From the NCBI RefSeq assembly GCF_000833605.1, contig NZ_JXTG01000004.1, forward strand, positions 62,001 to 126,000: a DNA stretch of 64,000 nt. The letters are read 5' to 3'. Each line of letters starts with the position of its first letter. The first letter of the stretch is position 1. The position numbers and the translations under genes were made by a program. Under the pieces are notes generated by a model, which saw only the letters and a list, made by a program, of their open reading frames with translations, was not told the DNA's origin and did not search any database. The stretch is from Anoxybacillus ayderensis (GTDB lineage: Bacteria; Bacillota; Bacilli; Bacillales; Anoxybacillaceae). Below, piece by piece: positions 54,881 through 63,711 of the stretch.

Positions 54881-55005
54881 CGTTTTCCCTCCGTTAAAAT
54901 GTCCTCACGTTTATTTTATCATTTATTTTCCATTCATAGCGAATTTATTCGTTTAATTTTGCTCATTTTTGTCGAAAATGTCATCGGGAAGGAAGTGAAA
55001 AACCG

Positions 55006-55656
55006 ATGATTTTCGTGATTGCCATCATCTTTATTACCTTCTTAGCGATTATTCCTTTTTTATATGTGCGAATCACCATTCAATTTCAACATACCCAAGA
55101 CGATGATCAATTAACAATACATATTCGCCTTCTTCGTTTTCTTCGTTATCGTTTTACGATTCCGCTCATTGAAATATCGAAAAAAGAAGCAGGATTGGTG
55201 ACAGAAGAGAAAACGAATATGGGGAAAGATGAAAAAACGACATTTACCGTTGCTGATGCGCGCCAACGTTTAGCACAAATCAAACAGTGGGTAAATGACA
55301 TCGTTCATTTACATACGATTATAAAAAAATTTTTACAAAACGTTTCCGTTTTACAGTTTCAATGGCATACGCAAATCGGTGTGGGAGATGCGGCAAAAAC
55401 AGCGATGCTCGTTGGGATTGGCTGGTCAGTTAAATATTATATGGTAGCAATCATTAGCAAATATATGAACGTTTGTAGCGCTCCTTCCATTTTTATTGCC
55501 CCTTTTTTTCAAGGCGCATTATCGCGTACATCGTTTACATGTATGATTCGATTTCGAATCGGTTATGCTATATTAGCAGGACTGAAGATCGTCAAACATT
55601 GGAAAAAAGGTGCAAAAGTTGCTAGGAGGAATGAAAATGAATGGACATCCGATTGA
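55006..55656 (+). CDS. ytfI: DUF2953 protein YtfI
   Basis: 216 residues with an N-terminal membrane helix (FVIAIIFITFLAIIPFLYV), a charged middle, and another hydrophobic section near residues 125-150, DUF2953 (PF11167). Function unknown; the gene travels with ytfJ/gerW and is thought to be sporulation-linked for that reason. ATG 55006 lies 10 bases after AAGGAAG. Its 3' end overlaps gerW by 20 bases. Confidence 0.85.
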   Translation: MIFVIAIIFITFLAIIPFLYVRITIQFQHTQDDDQLTIHIRLLRFLRYRFTIPLIEISKKEAGLVTEEKTNMGKDEKTTFTVADARQRLAQIKQWVNDIVHLHTIIKKFLQNVSVLQFQWHTQIGVGDAAKTAMLVGIGWSVKYYMVAIISKYMNVCSAPSIFIAPFFQGALSRTSFTCMIRFRIGYAILAGLKIVKHWKKGAKVARRNENEWTSD

Positions 55657-56065
55657 AGGGTTAATGACGACAGCGATGGAAAATTTAAAGCAAATGATCG
55701 ATGTCAATACGATCATCGGTGATCCTGTCGAGACACCGGATGGAAGCGTCATCTTAACTGTATCGAAAGTCGGTTTCGGCTTTGCGGCCGGCGGTAGCGA
55801 GTTTATGTTGAATCATGGAAATGAACAACAAAAAGAAGCTCATCCGTTTGGTGGCGGAAGTGGTGGGGGTGTATCGATTACACCGATTGCTTTTTTAATT
55901 GTGAACAGTTCAGGTGTGAAGCTACTACATGTAGATGAAAGTACGCATTTATATGAGAAAATTTTAGATCTCGCCCCGCAAGCGATCGAAAAAATTCAAC
56001 AAATGTTCGAGAAAAAAGAAAAGCCGAAGCAACAACAAAACGAAGTATCAGATTTTGATATTTAG
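55637..56065 (+). CDS. ytfJ: GerW-family sporulation protein YtfJ
   Basis: 142 residues, GerW/YtfJ family (PF09579), including the glycine-rich VGFGFAAGGSEF and GGGSGGGVSITPIAFL. It is needed for normal response of spores to some germinants and is made in the forespore in B. subtilis. TAGGAGGA touches ATG 55631, so the start is placed at ATG 55637 (MNGHPIEGLM). The gene overlaps ytfI, with which it is surely co-transcribed. Confidence 0.9.
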   Translation: MNGHPIEGLMTTAMENLKQMIDVNTIIGDPVETPDGSVILTVSKVGFGFAAGGSEFMLNHGNEQQKEAHPFGGGSGGGVSITPIAFLIVNSSGVKLLHVDESTHLYEKILDLAPQAIEKIQQMFEKKEKPKQQQNEVSDFDI

Positions 56066-56080
56066 TCTCAATCGAAATAA

Positions 56081-56109
56081 TTGAATTTTTCATCTAATTA
56101 CGTTATGAT
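56081..56109 (+). promoter_or_regulatory. Promoter of tpx
   Basis: TTGAAT at 56081-56086, a 17-base spacer and TATGAT at 56104-56109, about 35 bases before tpx. A good sigma-A match. Confidence 0.65.
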
Positions 56110-56142
56110 GAGCCTGTATCTTATATAAAGAGGAGGCTTACT

Positions 56143-56649
56143 ATGGCGAAGGTTACATTTAAAGGAAACCCGGTCACATTAGTCGGTAACGAAGTAAAAG
56201 TCGGTGATGCAGCTCCGAATTTTACGGTGCTTGCTAACGACTTATCGCCGGTGACATTAGATGATACAAAAGGATTTGTTCGCTTAATTAGCGTTGTGCC
56301 GTCGATTGATACAGGCGTTTGTGATGCACAAACACGTCGCTTTAATGAAGAAGCAGGAAACATTGAAGGAGTAAAAGTGTTGACGATTAGCGTCGATTTG
56401 CCATTTGCTCAAAAACGTTGGTGCGCGGCAAACGGATTAGAAAACGTTGTTATGTTATCTGACCATCGCGATGTATCGTTTGGTCAAGCATACGGTGTGC
56501 TTATCCAAGAGTTACGTTTACTCGCTCGTGCTGTATTTGTCGTTGATCGTAACGATCGCGTCACGTATGTCGAGTACGTATCAGAAGCAACAAATCATCC
56601 AAACTACGAAGCGGCAATCGAAGCAGCAAAACAAGCGGCTCAACAATAA
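56143..56649 (+). CDS. tpx: Thiol peroxidase Tpx
   Basis: 168 residues, atypical 2-Cys peroxiredoxin. It reduces H2O2 and alkyl peroxides with thioredoxin. The peroxidatic Cys is in [16 protein letters not shown] (near residue 61), and the resolving Cys in KRWCAANG (near 95). ATG 56143 follows GAGGAGG. Own promoter and terminator, so monocistronic. Confidence 0.96.
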   Translation: MAKVTFKGNPVTLVGNEVKVGDAAPNFTVLANDLSPVTLDDTKGFVRLISVVPSIDTGVCDAQTRRFNEEAGNIEGVKVLTISVDLPFAQKRWCAANGLENVVMLSDHRDVSFGQAYGVLIQELRLLARAVFVVDRNDRVTYVEYVSEATNHPNYEAAIEAAKQAAQQ

Positions 56650-56656
56650 TTGCTTG

Positions 56657-56686
56657 AGGCTATCTCAAAAAGGGATAGCCTTTTTC
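56657..56686 (+). terminator. Terminator of tpx
   Basis: AGGCTATC at 56657-56664 and GATAGCCT at 56674-56681, followed by five T. Confidence 0.85.
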
Positions 56687-56734
56687 GTTTAAATTTCCTA
56701 AAATAAAATGTCGGACAGAAAGGAGTGAAACACA

Positions 56735-57709
56735 TTGGAAAAGCTATTTACAGTCATCGATGAAACGGCGACATTGTTGCAAGAGGAGTTAAAATGTTCG
56801 TATTTAGAAGCTGTCGCAGAAACAGGTGAAAACTTATTTCACGGAGATGTTTTGCAAGAAGAAGTGAACGAGTTGTTAAAAAAGCGGTTAAAAAAAGCGT
56901 ACACATCCGTTCGGTTACATGATTGGAACAATGAACATATTCGTAAAGCGTTACAATTAGCGATGTTAAAAGGAATGAAACAATATGTACAACCTCATCA
57001 TCAAATGACACCAGATGCTGTATCGGTATTTATCGGTTATTTAGTTGATGAATTTACAAAAACATATTTTTCGCTCTCTCTTCTCGATCCTGCCGTTGGA
57101 ACGGGAAATTTAATGACGGCTGTGTTGAATCAACTCACAAATAAAAAAGTAAAAAGCTACGGAGCAGATGCGGACGATTTACTATTGAAACTCGCTTATG
57201 TCAATGCAAATTTACAACAACATGAAATTCAATTTTTTCATCAAGATAGCTTAAAGCCGTTGTTTATTGAATCGGTCGATGTAGTCGTATGCGATTTGCC
57301 GATCGGATATTATCCAGACGATGAACATGCCAAATCGTTTCGTTTACATGCCGAAAGCGGCCATTCGTATGCCCATTATTTATTTATTGAACAAAGCATT
57401 CGTTACACGAAAGAAGGCGGATATTTATTTTTTCTCGTCCCAAATACGCTTTTTACATCAGATGAATCAAAAAAATTGCATGCGTTGATTAAAGAAGAAA
57501 TGTTTATTCAAGGCTTGTTGCAGCTTCCGCTTTCGATGTTTAAAAATGAAGCAGCAGCGAAAAGTATTTTTATTTTGCAAAAGAAAGGCGCGCATGCGAA
57601 AGCGCCAAAACAAGCGTTGCTTGCACAACTTCCTAGCTTTGCAAATAAAGAGGCGATGCAAGCGATGGTCGTGAAGCTCGAACAATGGCTGAAAGAAAAT
57701 CGTTCATAA
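56735..57709 (+). CDS. ytxK: Class I SAM-dependent methyltransferase YtxK
   Basis: 324 residues. An N-terminal helical part precedes a Rossmann methyltransferase of the N6-adenine type: SAM loop LLDPAVGTGNLMTAVL near residue 117, and the NPPY-like motif VVCDLPIGYYP near 185. DNA methylation has not been shown for YtxK; no specificity or restriction subunit is near. TTG 56735 follows AAAGGAGTG. As in B. subtilis it lies just before ackA. Confidence 0.85.
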   Translation: MEKLFTVIDETATLLQEELKCSYLEAVAETGENLFHGDVLQEEVNELLKKRLKKAYTSVRLHDWNNEHIRKALQLAMLKGMKQYVQPHHQMTPDAVSVFIGYLVDEFTKTYFSLSLLDPAVGTGNLMTAVLNQLTNKKVKSYGADADDLLLKLAYVNANLQQHEIQFFHQDSLKPLFIESVDVVVCDLPIGYYPDDEHAKSFRLHAESGHSYAHYLFIEQSIRYTKEGGYLFFLVPNTLFTSDESKKLHALIKEEMFIQGLLQLPLSMFKNEAAAKSIFILQKKGAHAKAPKQALLAQLPSFANKEAMQAMVVKLEQWLKENRS

Positions 57710-57734
57710 CCTTCTGAATATAACAAATATGTGA

Positions 57735-57792
57735 AGAAAACGTTTTCGTAACGTTTGCGTACTTGAAAAGAGCGATGAACGACCCGTAAAAT
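57735..57792 (+). promoter_or_regulatory. ackA promoter with upstream CcpA activation site
   Basis: AGAAAACGTTTTCG at 57735-57748 matches the cre consensus at 12 of 14 and contains a perfect 12-bp palindrome. The promoter is TTGAAA at 57763-57768, an 18-base spacer and TAAAAT at 57787-57792. The site centre is about 57 bases upstream of the predicted start near 57799, the same place from which CcpA activates ackA in B. subtilis. Confidence 0.75.
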
Positions 57793-57866
57793 GAGAAACG
57801 TACCGATGAAATTCGCATATTTGCATACAATAATTGTGAACGATGTTAAAGGAGCTGTTTAGTCAA

Positions 57867-59060
57867 ATGCCAAAAGTCATTGCGATCAACGCGGGAAGTT
57901 CTTCGTTAAAGTTTCAATTGTTCAACATGCCGAGTGAAGAAGTATTAACAAAAGGTGTGGTTGAGCGAATCGGTTTTGAAGATGCGATTTTTAATATTAC
58001 AGTCAATGGGGAAAAAATAAAAGAAGTAACATCCATTCCAGATCATGCGGTTGCTGTGAAAATGTTGCTTGATAAATTAATTGAGCTTGGCATTATTCAA
58101 TCGTTTGATGAAATTGAAGGAATTGGTCATCGCGTTGTGCATGGTGGTGAAAAGTTTAGCGATTCTGTTTTAATTACAGATGAAACGTTAAAAGAAATTG
58201 AAGATTTGTCAGATTTAGCCCCATTGCACAACCCAGCGAACGTTGTTGGCATTAAAGCGTTTCGTGAAGTGTTGCCGAACGTACCAGCTGTGGCTGTATT
58301 CGATACAGCGTTCCATCAGACGATGCCAGAGCAGTCGTTTTTATATAGCTTGCCATACGAGTATTATGAAAAGTTTGGCATTCGTAAATACGGGTTCCAC
58401 GGCACATCACATAAATATGTGACACAACGAGCAGCTGAACTATTAGGACGTCCAATTGAGCAACTTCGTTTAATTTCTTGTCATTTAGGAAATGGCGCAA
58501 GTATCGCAGCGGTAGAAGGCGGAAAATCGATCGATACGTCCATGGGCTTTACGCCACTTGCAGGTGTAGCGATGGGGACACGCTCTGGTAATATTGACCC
58601 AGCGTTAATCCCATACATTATGCAAAAAACAGGAAAAACAGCAGAAGAAGTGATTGATATTTTAAATAAAAAGAGCGGTATGCTTGGTTTAACTGCTTTT
58701 TCAAGCGATTTGCGCGATATTGAAGAAGCGGCGGCAAAAGGCGATCAACGTGCCGAATTAGCGCTTGAAGTATTTGCTGGACGTATTCATAAATATATTG
58801 GTTCATACGCAGCGCGTATGTGTGGTGTCGATGCGATTATTTTCACAGCAGGTATTGGAGAAAATAGCGATGTCGTGCGTGCGAAAGTATTGCGTGGTCT
58901 TGAATTTATGGGCGTATACTGGGATCCGGCATTAAATAAAGTGCGCGGAAAAGAAGCGTTCATTAGCTATCCACACTCGCCTGTAAAAGTATTAGTCATC
59001 CCAACGAATGAAGAAGTGATGATTGCTCGCGACGTCATGAGATTAGCGAACATAGCGTAA
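57867..59060 (+). CDS. ackA: Acetate kinase
   Basis: 397 residues, full length. Converts acetyl phosphate and ADP to acetate and ATP in overflow metabolism. Family motifs: [13 protein letters not shown] at the N-terminus, [50 protein letters not shown] and, near the end, [20 protein letters not shown] lies 12 bases before ATG 57867 ([10 protein letters not shown]); ATG 57843 lies ahead of that site and is rejected. CcpA-activated by its upstream cre. Confidence 0.97.
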   Translation: MPKVIAINAGSSSLKFQLFNMPSEEVLTKGVVERIGFEDAIFNITVNGEKIKEVTSIPDHAVAVKMLLDKLIELGIIQSFDEIEGIGHRVVHGGEKFSDSVLITDETLKEIEDLSDLAPLHNPANVVGIKAFREVLPNVPAVAVFDTAFHQTMPEQSFLYSLPYEYYEKFGIRKYGFHGTSHKYVTQRAAELLGRPIEQLRLISCHLGNGASIAAVEGGKSIDTSMGFTPLAGVAMGTRSGNIDPALIPYIMQKTGKTAEEVIDILNKKSGMLGLTAFSSDLRDIEEAAAKGDQRAELALEVFAGRIHKYIGSYAARMCGVDAIIFTAGIGENSDVVRAKVLRGLEFMGVYWDPALNKVRGKEAFISYPHSPVKVLVIPTNEEVMIARDVMRLANIA

Positions 59061-59061
59061 A

Positions 59062-59091
59062 AAAAGGTGTCCATACGGGCACCTTTTTTAT
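59062..59091. terminator. Bidirectional terminator ackA / small ORF
   Basis: AAAAAAAGGTGTCC and GGGCACCTTTTTT around an ATAC loop (one G-U pair). Confidence 0.85.
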
Positions 59092-59402
59092 TGATGTATG
59101 CGGTTTGTTACTGTTTGATTCATTCGATACCAAATCCATAAATCGTTAATGATTGAAGCGAGAGATGCAATTTCAAAGTTGAGCATGCATGAGCGAGCGA
59201 AATCGTTTTCTTCTCCGAGTTGTCTTTGCTTTTCATTAATTTGCTGTTCTAATTCAATAATTCGATCAGGAATTTTCCCACGAATCGTCTCCCACTCTAA
59301 TAAAATTTCTGCTTGTTCTTCTTTTGTGTACATATCCCATGCTTTCTCTAAATGTGGCAAGCGAATGCCAAGGCGTTCATCATATACAAAGTGTGCACTC
59401 AT
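59088..59402 (-). CDS. Conserved hypothetical protein, coiled coil
   Basis: 104 residues, soluble, mostly helical. It starts MSAHFVYDERLGIRLPHLEK. A predicted amphipathic region (IIELEQQINEKQRQLGEEND) suggests a coiled coil, followed by a Trp-rich end (INDLWIWYRMNQTV). I do not recognise the family. GGGAGAACGAA before ATG 59402 is a good ribosome site, and the codon pattern and shared terminator with ackA support a real gene. It is transcribed away from argG. Confidence 0.7.
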   Translation of the reverse strand: MSAHFVYDERLGIRLPHLEKAWDMYTKEEQAEILLEWETIRGKIPDRIIELEQQINEKQRQLGEENDFARSCMLNFEIASLASIINDLWIWYRMNQTVTNRIHQ

Positions 59403-59455
59403 TTCGTTCTCCCATCCTTTTCATTTATTAATTTTTATTTTAATCAAAATAGTTA

Positions 59456-59532
59456 TTGAAAAAAAGAAAAATAGCTGTTACATTATTAATATGCAAAATG
59501 AATAAATATTAAATAATAAGTATTTTTATTCT
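59456..59532 (+). promoter_or_regulatory. argG promoter with two ARG boxes
   Basis: TTGAAA at 59456-59461, a 17-base spacer and TACATT at 59479-59484. Two ARG-box-like sites follow: TGAATAAATATTAA at 59499-59512 (13 of 14 to TGAATWWWWATTCA) and AGTATTTTTATTCT at 59519-59532 (11 of 14). Their centres are 20 bases apart, two helical turns, as for binding by hexameric ArgR/AhrC. Arginine repression of argGH is expected. Confidence 0.7.
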
Positions 59533-59548
59533 TTAGGGAGGAACGATC

Positions 59549-60757
59549 ATGGCAAAACCAAAAGTAGTGCTCGCTTATTCTGGGGGTTTAGATACATCGG
59601 TAGCGATTAAATGGCTACAAGAACAAGGATATGATGTTGTAGCTTGTTGTTTAGATGTCGGAGAAGGAAAAGATTTAGAATTTGTGAAAGAAAAAGCGTT
59701 GAAAGTTGGCGCTGTACAATCATATATGATTGATGCAAAAGAAGAATTCGCGAATGAATATGCGTTAATTGCTTTACAAGCCCATGCGCTATATGAAGGA
59801 AAATATCCGCTCATCTCTGCGTTGTCCCGTCCGTTAATTTCGAAAAAGCTCGTTGAAATTGCTGAATTAGAAGGAGCGGTTGCTGTGGCGCACGGCTGCA
59901 CAGGAAAAGGGAATGACCAAGTGCGTTTTGAAGTATCGATTCAAGCATTAAACCCGAACTTAAAAGTGATTGCGCCTGTTCGGGAGTGGAAATGGTCGCG
60001 CGAAGAAGAAATTGAATATGCAAAGCAACATAACATTCCGATTCCAATCGATTTAGATAGCCCGTTTTCCATTGATCAAAACTTATGGGGAAGAAGTAAC
60101 GAATGTGGCATTTTAGAAGATCCGTGGGCAGCGCCGCCAGAAGAAGCGTATGAGTTAACAACTGCACTTGAACATACACCGAATGAACCAGATGTCATTG
60201 AAATCGGCTTTGAACAAGGGGTACCGAAAACAATTAACGGAAAAGCGTATTCGCTTGCAGAGCTCATTTTACAATTAAATGCACTAGCAGGAAAACACGG
60301 TGTCGGCCGCATCGATCATGTTGAAAACCGACTCGTTGGCATTAAATCGCGTGAAGTGTACGAATGCCCTGGAGCAATGACGCTAATTAAAGCGCATAAA
60401 GAGTTAGAAGACTTAACGCTTGTAAAAGAAGTAGCTCATTTCAAGCCGATCATCGAGCAAAAAATTGCGGAAGTCATTTATAACGGTCTTTGGTTTTCGC
60501 CACTAAAAGATGCGCTTGTTGCATTTTTAAAAGAAACACAAAAAAATGTTACCGGCGTTGTACGTGTGAAACTGTTTAAAGGTCATGCGATTGTAGAAGG
60601 GCGAAAATCTCCGTTTTCGTTATATGATGAAAAGTTAGCGACGTATACAGCAGAAGACGAATTCGATCATCAAGCGGCTGTCGGATTTATTTCTCTATTT
60701 GGCTTGCCTACAAAAGTATATAGCATCGTCAATGGAGAAAAGAAGGTGAACGTGTGA
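59549..60757 (+). CDS. argG: Argininosuccinate synthase
   Basis: 402 residues. Condenses citrulline and aspartate with ATP to argininosuccinate. PP-loop [16 protein letters not shown] near residue 8; [13 protein letters not shown] near 116; [13 protein letters not shown] and [17 protein letters not shown] are typical of bacterial ArgG. ATG 59549 follows GGGAGGAACGATC. The stop overlaps the argH start (GTGA). Confidence 0.98.
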   Translation: MAKPKVVLAYSGGLDTSVAIKWLQEQGYDVVACCLDVGEGKDLEFVKEKALKVGAVQSYMIDAKEEFANEYALIALQAHALYEGKYPLISALSRPLISKKLVEIAELEGAVAVAHGCTGKGNDQVRFEVSIQALNPNLKVIAPVREWKWSREEEIEYAKQHNIPIPIDLDSPFSIDQNLWGRSNECGILEDPWAAPPEEAYELTTALEHTPNEPDVIEIGFEQGVPKTINGKAYSLAELILQLNALAGKHGVGRIDHVENRLVGIKSREVYECPGAMTLIKAHKELEDLTLVKEVAHFKPIIEQKIAEVIYNGLWFSPLKDALVAFLKETQKNVTGVVRVKLFKGHAIVEGRKSPFSLYDEKLATYTAEDEFDHQAAVGFISLFGLPTKVYSIVNGEKKVNV

Positions 60758-62130
60758 AAAAGTTATGGGGGGGACGATTTACAAAAACAGCAGCACAATG
60801 GGTCGATGACTTTGGGGCATCGATCCATTTTGATCAACAGCTCGTTGAAGAAGATATTGAAGGAAGTATCGCGCATGTGACGATGCTTGGCGAATGTGGC
60901 ATTTTACCGAAAGAAGACGTCACAACGATCAAAAACGGATTAATGAAGCTATTAGAAAAAGCGAAACAAGGAGAACTTTCTTTTTCTGTTGCGTATGAAG
61001 ATATTCATTTAAACATTGAAAAAATGTTAATTGATGAAGTTGGTCCTGTTGGTGGTAAGCTTCATACAGGGAGAAGTCGCAACGATCAAGTGGCGACAGA
61101 TATGCATTTATATTTGCGAAAACGAGTGATCGAGATCGTTGAACTCATTCGTCAGCTGCAGCGCGTGCTTGTCAAAAAGGCGGAACAACATATTGAAACG
61201 CTTGTCCCCGGCTATACGCACTTGCAACGGGCGCAGCCGATTTCGTTTGCCCATCATCTCATGGCGTACGTATGGATGTTTGAACGGGATCGCGAACGTT
61301 TTACCGAATCGCTCAAACGAATTAACAAATCACCCCTCGGTGCTGGAGCGCTCGCAGGGACAACGTTTCCGATCGATCGCCATTTAACAGCACAACTTCT
61401 CGGCTTTGATAGCATATATGAAAATAGTTTAGATGCGGTAAGTGATCGCGATTTTATTATTGAATTTTTAAGTAATAGTTCTATTTTAATGATGCATTTA
61501 TCTCGTTTTTGTGAAGAGCTCATTCTTTGGTCGAGCCAAGAGTTTCAGTTTATTGAAATGGATGATACGTTTGCGACGGGAAGCAGCATTATGCCACAAA
61601 AGAAAAACCCAGATATGGCTGAGCTCATTCGTGGAAAAACAGGGCGAGTGTACGGAAACTTAATGGCTTTATTAACCGTTATGAAAGGGCTACCGCTTGC
61701 TTACAATAAAGATATGCAAGAAGATAAAGAAGGAATGTTTGATACCGTACAAACGGTGATCGGTAGCTTAAAAATTTTTGCTGGTATGATTGAAACGATG
61801 ACGATTCGCACAGATGTGATGGAAAAAGCAACGAAACAAGATTTTTCGAATGCAACGGAACTAGCCGATTATTTAGCGAAAAAAGGTGTGCCGTTTCGCG
61901 AGGCGCATGAAATCGTCGGAAAACTTGTGCTGACATGTATTGAACGAGGTGTTTTTTTAGCTGATTTACCGCTTCATGTGTATCAACAAGCTTCCCCTTT
62001 ATTTGAGGAAGATATTTATGAAGCGCTCAATCCGTATACAGCTGTCAACCGTCGCACGAGCGCAGGAGGAACAGGGTTTACGGAAGTGAAAAAAGCGATT
62101 GAGAAAGCAAAACAAATGATAGAGGCATAA
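60754..62130 (+). CDS. argH: Argininosuccinate lyase
   Basis: 458 residues, fumarase/aspartase superfamily. Splits argininosuccinate to arginine and fumarate. [20 protein letters not shown] near 105 and the signature [20 protein letters not shown] near 278 (catalytic Ser in the flexible loop) are present. Start is GTG 60754, overlapping argG by four bases, with AGAAGGTGAAC upstream. A 14-bp perfect hairpin ends the operon. Confidence 0.97.
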   Translation: MKKLWGGRFTKTAAQWVDDFGASIHFDQQLVEEDIEGSIAHVTMLGECGILPKEDVTTIKNGLMKLLEKAKQGELSFSVAYEDIHLNIEKMLIDEVGPVGGKLHTGRSRNDQVATDMHLYLRKRVIEIVELIRQLQRVLVKKAEQHIETLVPGYTHLQRAQPISFAHHLMAYVWMFERDRERFTESLKRINKSPLGAGALAGTTFPIDRHLTAQLLGFDSIYENSLDAVSDRDFIIEFLSNSSILMMHLSRFCEELILWSSQEFQFIEMDDTFATGSSIMPQKKNPDMAELIRGKTGRVYGNLMALLTVMKGLPLAYNKDMQEDKEGMFDTVQTVIGSLKIFAGMIETMTIRTDVMEKATKQDFSNATELADYLAKKGVPFREAHEIVGKLVLTCIERGVFLADLPLHVYQQASPLFEEDIYEALNPYTAVNRRTSAGGTGFTEVKKAIEKAKQMIEA

Positions 62131-62152
62131 AAGCAAACGCTTTTATGCCTCT
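62121..62152. terminator. Hairpin between argH and the universal stress gene
   Basis: AGAGGCATAAAAGC at 62121-62134 and GCTTTTATGCCTCT at 62139-62152, loop AAAC. The stem is perfect over 14 bp; the T tract is weak (GTTTGTTC). Confidence 0.7.
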
Positions 62153-62595
62153 GTTTGTTCAGGTGTGCGTACGACGAGTACATCGCATTTTGCATATCTT
62201 GTAATATGTTCAGAAACGCTTCCAATGAAAAATCGTTCCACAGCGCTCATTCCTGTTGCGCCACAAACAATTAAATCTACTTCATATTTCGGAGCGACTT
62301 CTTTTGAAATTTTTACTTTTGGGGAACCGTACTCAATATCTGTGACGACTTCTTTGACGCCCGCATCGACTGCTTGCTTTTCGTATGATTGCAACAATTC
62401 TTTTGCGAATTTTTCCGCTCGCTCTGCCACTGTTCGATCGTATGCTTCGATCGTCGCGAATGAACGAACGTCGATAATGTGCGAAAGAACGAGTGAAGCA
62501 TCGTTCCGTTTAGCAATTTCAATTGCTTTTTTAAACGCCCATTCTGCTTCTTTTGAGCCGTCGACTGCGACTAAAATTTTTTTGTACTTGTACAT
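62143..62595 (-). CDS. Universal stress protein (UspA family)
   Basis: 150 residues. ILVAVDGSKEAEWAFKKA at the N-terminus and ICGATGMSAVERFFIGSVSE (ATP-binding GxxGxxxxxxxxGS type) near residue 118 show an ATP-binding UspA domain. Such proteins assist survival under starvation or stress; function here is unspecified. ATG 62595 follows GGGGGAG; the longer frame reaching to 62817 overlaps the next gene and is not used. Confidence 0.9.
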   Translation of the reverse strand: MYKYKKILVAVDGSKEAEWAFKKAIEIAKRNDASLVLSHIIDVRSFATIEAYDRTVAERAEKFAKELLQSYEKQAVDAGVKEVVTDIEYGSPKVKISKEVAPKYEVDLIVCGATGMSAVERFFIGSVSEHITRYAKCDVLVVRTPEQTEA

Positions 62596-62700
62596 AAACA
62601 CTCCCCCAATAAAAAATTTTCCTTCCAATTCAAGTATATCATTTTTTGTAAAACAAACACTACGTATTGTCGAAAAATTTATGACGAAAGGGGTAAAACG

Positions 62701-62829
62701 ATGCGTGAAAAGGAACAGAAAGAACAATTGTATTACGATGAAAATGGGGTCGCAGAAGTGACCGAACAAATTACGGACGCATACATTAGCGGGGTTATTG
62801 AACAGAAAGATGAGCAAAAGAGGCGATAA
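62701..62829 (+). CDS. Small DUF4025/YozQ-like protein, 42 residues
   Basis: The frame runs from ATG 62701 to TAA 62827-62829. AAAGGGG lies 7 bases upstream. The protein starts MREKEQKEQLYYDENGV and its core VAEVTEQITDAYISGVIE resembles the THEQ..D.Y..G.I pattern of the DUF4025 (YozQ) family of short Bacillaceae proteins; that match is from memory. It ends in a charged tail, and the stop codon lies in a terminator loop. It is expressed away from the universal stress gene. Function unknown. Confidence 0.7.
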   Translation: MREKEQKEQLYYDENGVAEVTEQITDAYISGVIEQKDEQKRR

Positions 62830-62842
62830 TGCCTCTTTTGTT
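62816..62842 (+). terminator. Terminator of the 42-residue gene
   Basis: AAAAGAGGC and GCCTCTTTT around a GATAAT loop that contains the stop codon. Confidence 0.8.
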
Positions 62843-62925
62843 TCTCGTGGTAATCGAGCATAATATGTGTTTTCCTCCGTCTATTTGTAGTACGATAAAC
62901 ATAACAAAGCATGGATGGAGGGATA

Positions 62926-63690
62926 ATGGTGAGACATGCTATTGTAACAGCAGGAACGAAAGGACTTGGTAAAAAAGTAACGGAACGCTTTTTAGACAAA
63001 GGCTATGCTGTCACTGTCCATTACCGAAGCGACATACAAGCTGTTGAAGCGTTGAAAGAAGCGTATCGTCATTGTCATGATCGCCTTCATTTTGTGCAAG
63101 GAGATGTGACGAATAAAGAAGATTTAGTTCGTCTTGTAGATGAAGCGTTTGCTACATTCGGTCGCATCGATTATTTAATTCATAATGCAGGTCCTTACAT
63201 ATTTGAACGAAAAAAACTAGCTGATTATACGGATGATGAGTGGTATGAAATGATTGAAGGAAATTTAAGTGCGATGTTTCATTTATTTAAGCGAGTTGTG
63301 CCTATTATGCGGAATCAACGTTTCGGACGCATTGTAACGTACGGTTTTCAAGGGGCAGATCATGCGCCAGGATGGATGTATCGATCAGCGTTTAGCGCAG
63401 CGAAAGTGGGGCTTGTTTCATTAACAAAAACAATTGCACTTGAAGAAGCAGAATACGGCATTACAGCGAATATGGTTTGTCCGGGAAATATTATTGGAGA
63501 AATGAAAGAAGCAACGATTGCATATGCTCGTCAGATGAAAGACGATATGACGCCAATTGGCCGTTCAGGGACAGGGGAAGATATTGCACGCGTTGTCGAG
63601 TTTTTATGCGATGATTTTTCCGATATGATTACCGGAACAGTTATTGAAGTGACAGGCGGGCTTGATGTCATTCATCGTTATCGAAAATAG
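62926..63690 (+). CDS. SDR-family protein with Phe at the catalytic Tyr position
   Basis: 254 residues, Rossmann fold of the short-chain dehydrogenase type. The cofactor loop is VTAGTKGLGKKV, and DYLIHNAGPY carries the structural Asn-Ala-Gly. The expected YxxxK reads FSAAK (in YRSAFSAAKVGL), and the strand that normally ends in the catalytic Ser reads RIVTYGFQGA, with no Ser. Later parts (ITANMVCPGNI, GRSGTGEDIARVVEFLCDD, ITGTVIEVTGG) are ordinary. So it binds a nucleotide but may lack standard oxidoreductase chemistry. GGAGG at 62917-62921 allows ATG 62926 or GTG 62929. Confidence 0.8.
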   Translation: MVRHAIVTAGTKGLGKKVTERFLDKGYAVTVHYRSDIQAVEALKEAYRHCHDRLHFVQGDVTNKEDLVRLVDEAFATFGRIDYLIHNAGPYIFERKKLADYTDDEWYEMIEGNLSAMFHLFKRVVPIMRNQRFGRIVTYGFQGADHAPGWMYRSAFSAAKVGLVSLTKTIALEEAEYGITANMVCPGNIIGEMKEATIAYARQMKDDMTPIGRSGTGEDIARVVEFLCDDFSDMITGTVIEVTGGLDVIHRYRK

Positions 63691-63711
63691 GCTGCCAACA
63701 TGACAGCCTAT
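63687..63711. terminator. Bidirectional hairpin SDR / M24 peptidase
   Basis: ATAGGCTG at 63687-63694 and CAGCCTAT at 63704-63711 between two convergent genes; the T tract is poor. Confidence 0.55.

Noticed and set aside
56735-57709. Part of a restriction-modification system
   Set aside because: The methyltransferase has an NPPY-like motif but no nuclease or specificity subunit nearby, and it is the conserved YtxK next to ackA.
62165-62761. A 198-codon plus-strand frame across the universal stress gene
   Set aside because: It is antisense to a clear UspA domain and has no ribosome site; the real plus-strand gene here is the 42-codon one at 62701.
62596-62817. Extension of the universal stress protein by 74 N-terminal residues
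   Set aside because: GGGGGAG fixes ATG 62595, and the extension would overlap the 42-codon gene and read through its ribosome site.
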